Source: Glandiceps talaboti
Taxonomy: Eukaryota > Hemichordata > Enteropneusta > Spengelidae
DNA: 64,000 bases
Assembly (NCBI RefSeq): GCF_964340395.1
Contig: NC_135571.1
Location: 5,856,453-5,920,452 of the forward strand
Direction: 5' to 3'
The notes beneath the pieces were generated by a model. That model saw only the letters and a list, made by a program, of their open reading frames with translations, was not told where the DNA came from and ran no database searches. The stretch's first letter is position 1, and each line of letters starts with the position of its first letter. Positions 60,752 through 64,000 of the stretch are shown here, one piece after another. The position numbers and the translations under genes are program-made.

Positions 60752-61400
60752 TTGCCATGGAGATAGTTGCTGTGAAACTGGTTTCCTAGAAAACATGGAA
60801 CTTGAATCATCACTGTTGTCATATGGGCATATTTGCTGTGAAGCTGATATCTTGGCAATTGCACACAAATCATAGTAGTTGCCATGGAGATAGTTGCTAT
60901 GAAGCTGATACATGTGTCTTGGAAATCATTGCACATGAATTATTATGATACTTGTTGCCATGGGAACAGTTGCTATGATGCTGATTTTTAGAAATCATGG
61001 AGTATGGATTATTTGCAGAAATTGCCATGGGTATACGTTCTGTTTAGTTGATTTCCTAGAAACATTGAAAACAAATCATCACAAATCACTATGGAGGCAA
61101 TATCCTTGGAACCTTGGGGATTGAATCGAACTTGTTGCCATGGAGACAGTTGCTATGGAACTGATTTCTTTCAAGCCTTGCATAATGAACCATAATTATC
61201 ACCATGGAGACAGTTACTATGTAATTGATGTCCTACATATACCATAAATAATGAATCACCACAGTTGTTGTCATGAAATGTGACTCGTCAAAGGATTTAC
61301 TTACCATGGAAACAGTTGCTATGTAAACTGACAGGATTGAAAACCATGGAACACAAATCATAACAATAGTCATAGAGACAGTTGCTATGCTAGCAATACT
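60710..61400. repeat. About 85-bp array starting in the last coding exon, about 8 units
   Basis: Unit CCTAGAAACTATGGAACATG, AATCATCACAGTAG, TTGCCATGGAGATAGTTGCT, ATGTAACTGATTT. The first unit is the C-terminal coding tail plus TAG; the rest are 3' UTR copies with increasing divergence. Confidence 0.85.
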
Positions 61401-61737
61401 AGTATCAGACACGTTCTGCTTCAACTCTTACAGAAACAGGGTTCATACCGGAACTAACACTTTGAAGTATCATAATGATTGTTATAATTGTGAAAACTTG
61501 ATTACAAGGTACGTTTGTGAGATTTTCAGATGTAAATACTCGAGTCAGTGCTTACAAATAGTATTATTTGTGATAGTACAGTATGTAAACAAATTTTTTA
61601 TATGGTCAAACTAGACTTTACGTGTTAGTACAAAATGTTGTTGGTGTCTGATTTGATAAAAGGTGATGACATAAATATACATTGATATTGTGGTACAATG
61701 TATCATTTTACAATGTACTTGTCATAACAATAGTCTC

Positions 61738-62390
61738 ATCTAGATGGCATGGACAATCCTAAGGTTGGATTCAGAGTAATTTGAGGCCTTTCTAGAAGCA
61801 AACACATCGTGGCTTTGGACATCTCTGAGAGGTTTCCTGAAACCGTTCTGACTTTGGTTTCCTGAAACCCTCCTGGCTTTGGACACATCGAGAGTTTTCC
61901 TGAAACCATTCTGACTTTGGACATCTCTGAGAGGTTTCCTGAAACCATTCTGACTTGGGTTTCCTGAAACCCTCCTGACTTTGGACACCTCTGAGAGGTT
62001 TCCTGAAACCATTCTAACTTTGGACATCTCTGAGAGGTTTCCTGAAACCCTCCTGACTTTGGACACCTCCAAGAGGTTTCCTGAAACCCTCCTGACTTCG
62101 TCCATGCTATGTGGATGTGTTTTCTTGTGATCGTGTTCTGTTGTTTCAGTTGATAGGTATGATTCTTTGTCCGTTGTTTACGTAAAATAAAAAAAAAGTG
62201 TATTAAACAAACATAAGCAAAGTTTTTTATGTCACAACGTATATTTCCAGGAATGGGTCAGGATGGGTTCAGGTGGGATCAAACAACATCTACACCATAA
62301 CCTTTCTATGTGTTGACACAAATCCATTCTACTTCAGTTAGGACACGGGACTGTCTGAGGGAGGACATCGTACTTCTATAGGAAGCTAAC
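61738..62390. mobile_element. Family G element with amplified interior
   Basis: Left CATCTAGATGGCATGGACAA; six or so internal units of CTGAGAGGTTTCCTGAAACC with CTCCTGACTTTGGACAC; right ACATCTACACCATAACCTTT with CTATGTGTTGACACAAATCC. Related to 9497-9775, which has one internal unit. Confidence 0.75.
62186..62191 (+). terminator. Candidate polyadenylation signal AATAAA
   Basis: First AATAAA after the stop, about 1.4 kb downstream, inside a mobile element. Another is at 62879-62884. Neither has other support. Confidence 0.25.
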
Positions 62391-62495
62391 GTCTGGAGTT
62401 TGTTTCTGTATGTCATCATAAACTTACTAGTTTCCACAAACTTTGTCAGGTTAAATTGACTCCCATGACCTAGACTTAGATTGGTAAGCTTTTCC

Positions 62496-62510
62496 AGTGC
62501 CCTCTAGTGG
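62496..62510 (-). promoter_or_regulatory. Perfect CTCF-like core motif downstream of ACC
   Basis: Reverse strand CCACTAGAGGGCACT matches CCASYAGRKGGCRSY at all 15 positions, in single-copy-looking sequence past the ACC 3' end. Confidence 0.45.
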
Positions 62511-62519
62511 TAGACAAGG

Positions 62520-63295
62520 TGAGGAATCTCATCTTGTAATTATGCTAATTATATTCATTTATGTATCAATTACTCATGAATAAGTAATAACAGCCAGGCA
62601 GTTCCTAAAACGCCCAGTCAATATTTTTTTACCAACACCATTTTTACTATTATACAAAATTTCATGGTCACACTCGATTTCACTTTTATTCAGTAACTTT
62701 ATGTATATAAAGATCATTGAAAGTTTTAATACTAGATAAAGAAAAACAAAAAATAACCAGTCAATGCTACATTAGCCCTGAGACATGGCTATCTGGATTT
62801 GAAATGGCGAGTCAGATAGCCAAGTCAGTTGACCAGTTCTACATCAGTTGTACTTTGATAAATACATAAATAAACAGTACAGTGGGCCACTAAGCAAAGA
62901 ATAGTCAGGAATATATGCTATGTAGAATCTACGATTGCTTCCATCACTTATGTCTCAGGAGCGTATGCTATCACAGGGTTCAATGGGCTACAGATGAAAT
63001 ACTAATATTCACAGGTACATTGTGATCGATGCAAACCGTAGCATAATTTAACTGTTTCTAGATAGTTCTCAACAAATGCAACATTTGACATTCACTATGT
63101 CCACCTCCTTCACCATTTATGCAACCCCAACAAAAAACAAAGAAGCTATTCTGATGTATTCATCACTTGTTTAAATTCACATTTCAATTTTAAAACTGAC
63201 TGTATACAGAAATTTTGACTTCTGAAAATATCCTACATTGGTTATATAAACCCATATGATATTTCCATCATTATAAACCACGCCCTCTTTTACAG
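62520..63295. other. Downstream flank: nothing recognised
   Basis: AT-rich; no exon or structured repeat seen. Confidence 0.4.
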
Positions 63296-63389
63296 CACCA
63301 TCCAAGACGCACCACCAAAAGAGGCAATGTCGTGGAAGAAACAACGGCTCTGGTTTGCAAGAATTAGGATTTCAGTTATAGATATTTGA
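63296..63389 (+). CDS. Candidate 3'-terminal exon of an unidentified + strand transcript
   Basis: After a good acceptor (CCCTCTTTTACAG) there are 30 open codons, T-I-Q-D-A-P-P-K-E-A-M-S-W-K-K-Q-R-L-W-F then A-R-I-R-I-S-V-I-D-I, and TGA. Composition looks more coding-like than its surroundings. I do not recognise the peptide and see no partner exon. It might be an alternative ACC 3' exon, part of a neighbour gene, or chance. Confidence 0.25.
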
Positions 63390-64000
63390 AACAAAACTAT
63401 CGGAATGAATTCGCTTGAAATAATTTATACAATCAAGAAATATTTACGAATATGTTTGTATGTTTTGACTGCGAATTGTTGGTTCGATTAGTAGCCACGT
63501 GAATATTATGCCGTGAATGATCTATGTAGATTCATTGATACGATGATTTTAGGTAATAATTATGATCTTTGTCATACCAATAGTTGAATCAATGAAAAAT
63601 ACATAACTGTGTTTCAGTTGATAAAAAAGGGCAACAAGAAACAAAGAGTGGAACAGCTGTATTACAAGATTCTTGTATTTATTATCAATTGTACCATATA
63701 CATTGTATTATTCCAAACTAGATATTACTCTGATAATTGAGCCTTCGGTTTACTAAAATAGACACAAACTAAAACTATTGTCCCAACATGTTGATACAAC
63801 AGTGATAAGCTATTGATTGGATATTGGTTTAATCATAGTCTCAGTAGGGAGAGTTTTATTGACAGAGTTTCATGAACTTGCAGTGTACTGTTTTGGGACT
63901 TCCAATGTTTACACTATTTTGATCATAGGGTGATTAGATTCATGCAACAGAGGAACCATTATCATCCACTTGTGTAATCTACCACATTGAAGAACAATAG
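63390..64000. other. End of window: nothing recognised
   Basis: AT-rich, unique-looking, no open frame or structured repeat of note. Confidence 0.4.

Noticed and set aside
58399-58807. Tyr/Cys/Leu/Ile-rich minus-strand frames
   Set aside because: Artefact of the CAATA/CAGTA microsatellite; the same kind of frame appears at 17.8 and 27.4 kb.

Overview
The window is animal nuclear DNA carrying one nearly complete protein-coding gene on the + strand: a multidomain, homomeric-type acetyl-CoA carboxylase (ACC; ACACA/ACC1-like). It catalyses ATP-dependent carboxylation of biotin and transfer of the carboxyl group to acetyl-CoA to make malonyl-CoA, the committed step of fatty-acid synthesis. The gene is split into about 51 exons between 8.2 kb and 60.75 kb. 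I joined them by GT-AG junctions, conserved reading phase and residue-by-residue similarity to animal ACC. From the Met codon at 12542 the spliced frame is 2264 codons (2256 without a 24-nt microexon) and ends at TAG 60749-60751. Domain order is biotin carboxylase (exons 2-12), BCCP with biotinyl Lys codon 24402-24404 (exon 16), the ACC central region (exons 17-35) and carboxyltransferase (exons 36-48), then a C-terminal tail. The true N-terminus lies upstream of the recognised exons. No second gene is convincingly seen; one candidate 3'-terminal exon lies near 63.3 kb.

The short exons, long AT-rich introns and animal ACC exon content point to an invertebrate metazoan. The intron-rich, vertebrate-like protein fits a non-vertebrate deuterostome or a lophotrochozoan, but I cannot name the species.

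Layout: 1-8.2 kb is non-coding, with foldback (MITE-like) elements and minisatellites, ending in an array of eight perfect CArG boxes just upstream of the first recognised exon. 8.3-12.5 kb is an intron with a nested TTAA-flanked element and a Mutator-like foldback. 12.5-24.5 kb holds the biotin carboxylase and BCCP exons, 24.9-49.1 kb the central-region exons (with the two largest introns, about 6.3 and 4.8 kb), and 49.7-60.75 kb the carboxyltransferase and tail exons. 60.75-64 kb is 3' UTR/flank dominated by repeats.

The most unusual property is that tandem repeats repeatedly grow out of exon edges. The repeat unit spans the exon's 3' end and its 5' splice site after exons 9, 13, 14, 23, 28, 29, 34, 35 and 45. 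The same happens at the stop codon, where the C-terminal coding tail is amplified into the 3' UTR. Exon 5 and the exon-6 acceptor show the mirror case, with copies upstream. After exon 35 the donor is repeated 18 times. Also notable are a 24-nt microexon at the position of the alternative exon next to the Ser-1200 site of mammalian ACC1, a fragment of exon 41 in intron 44, and many CTCF-like and CArG motifs.
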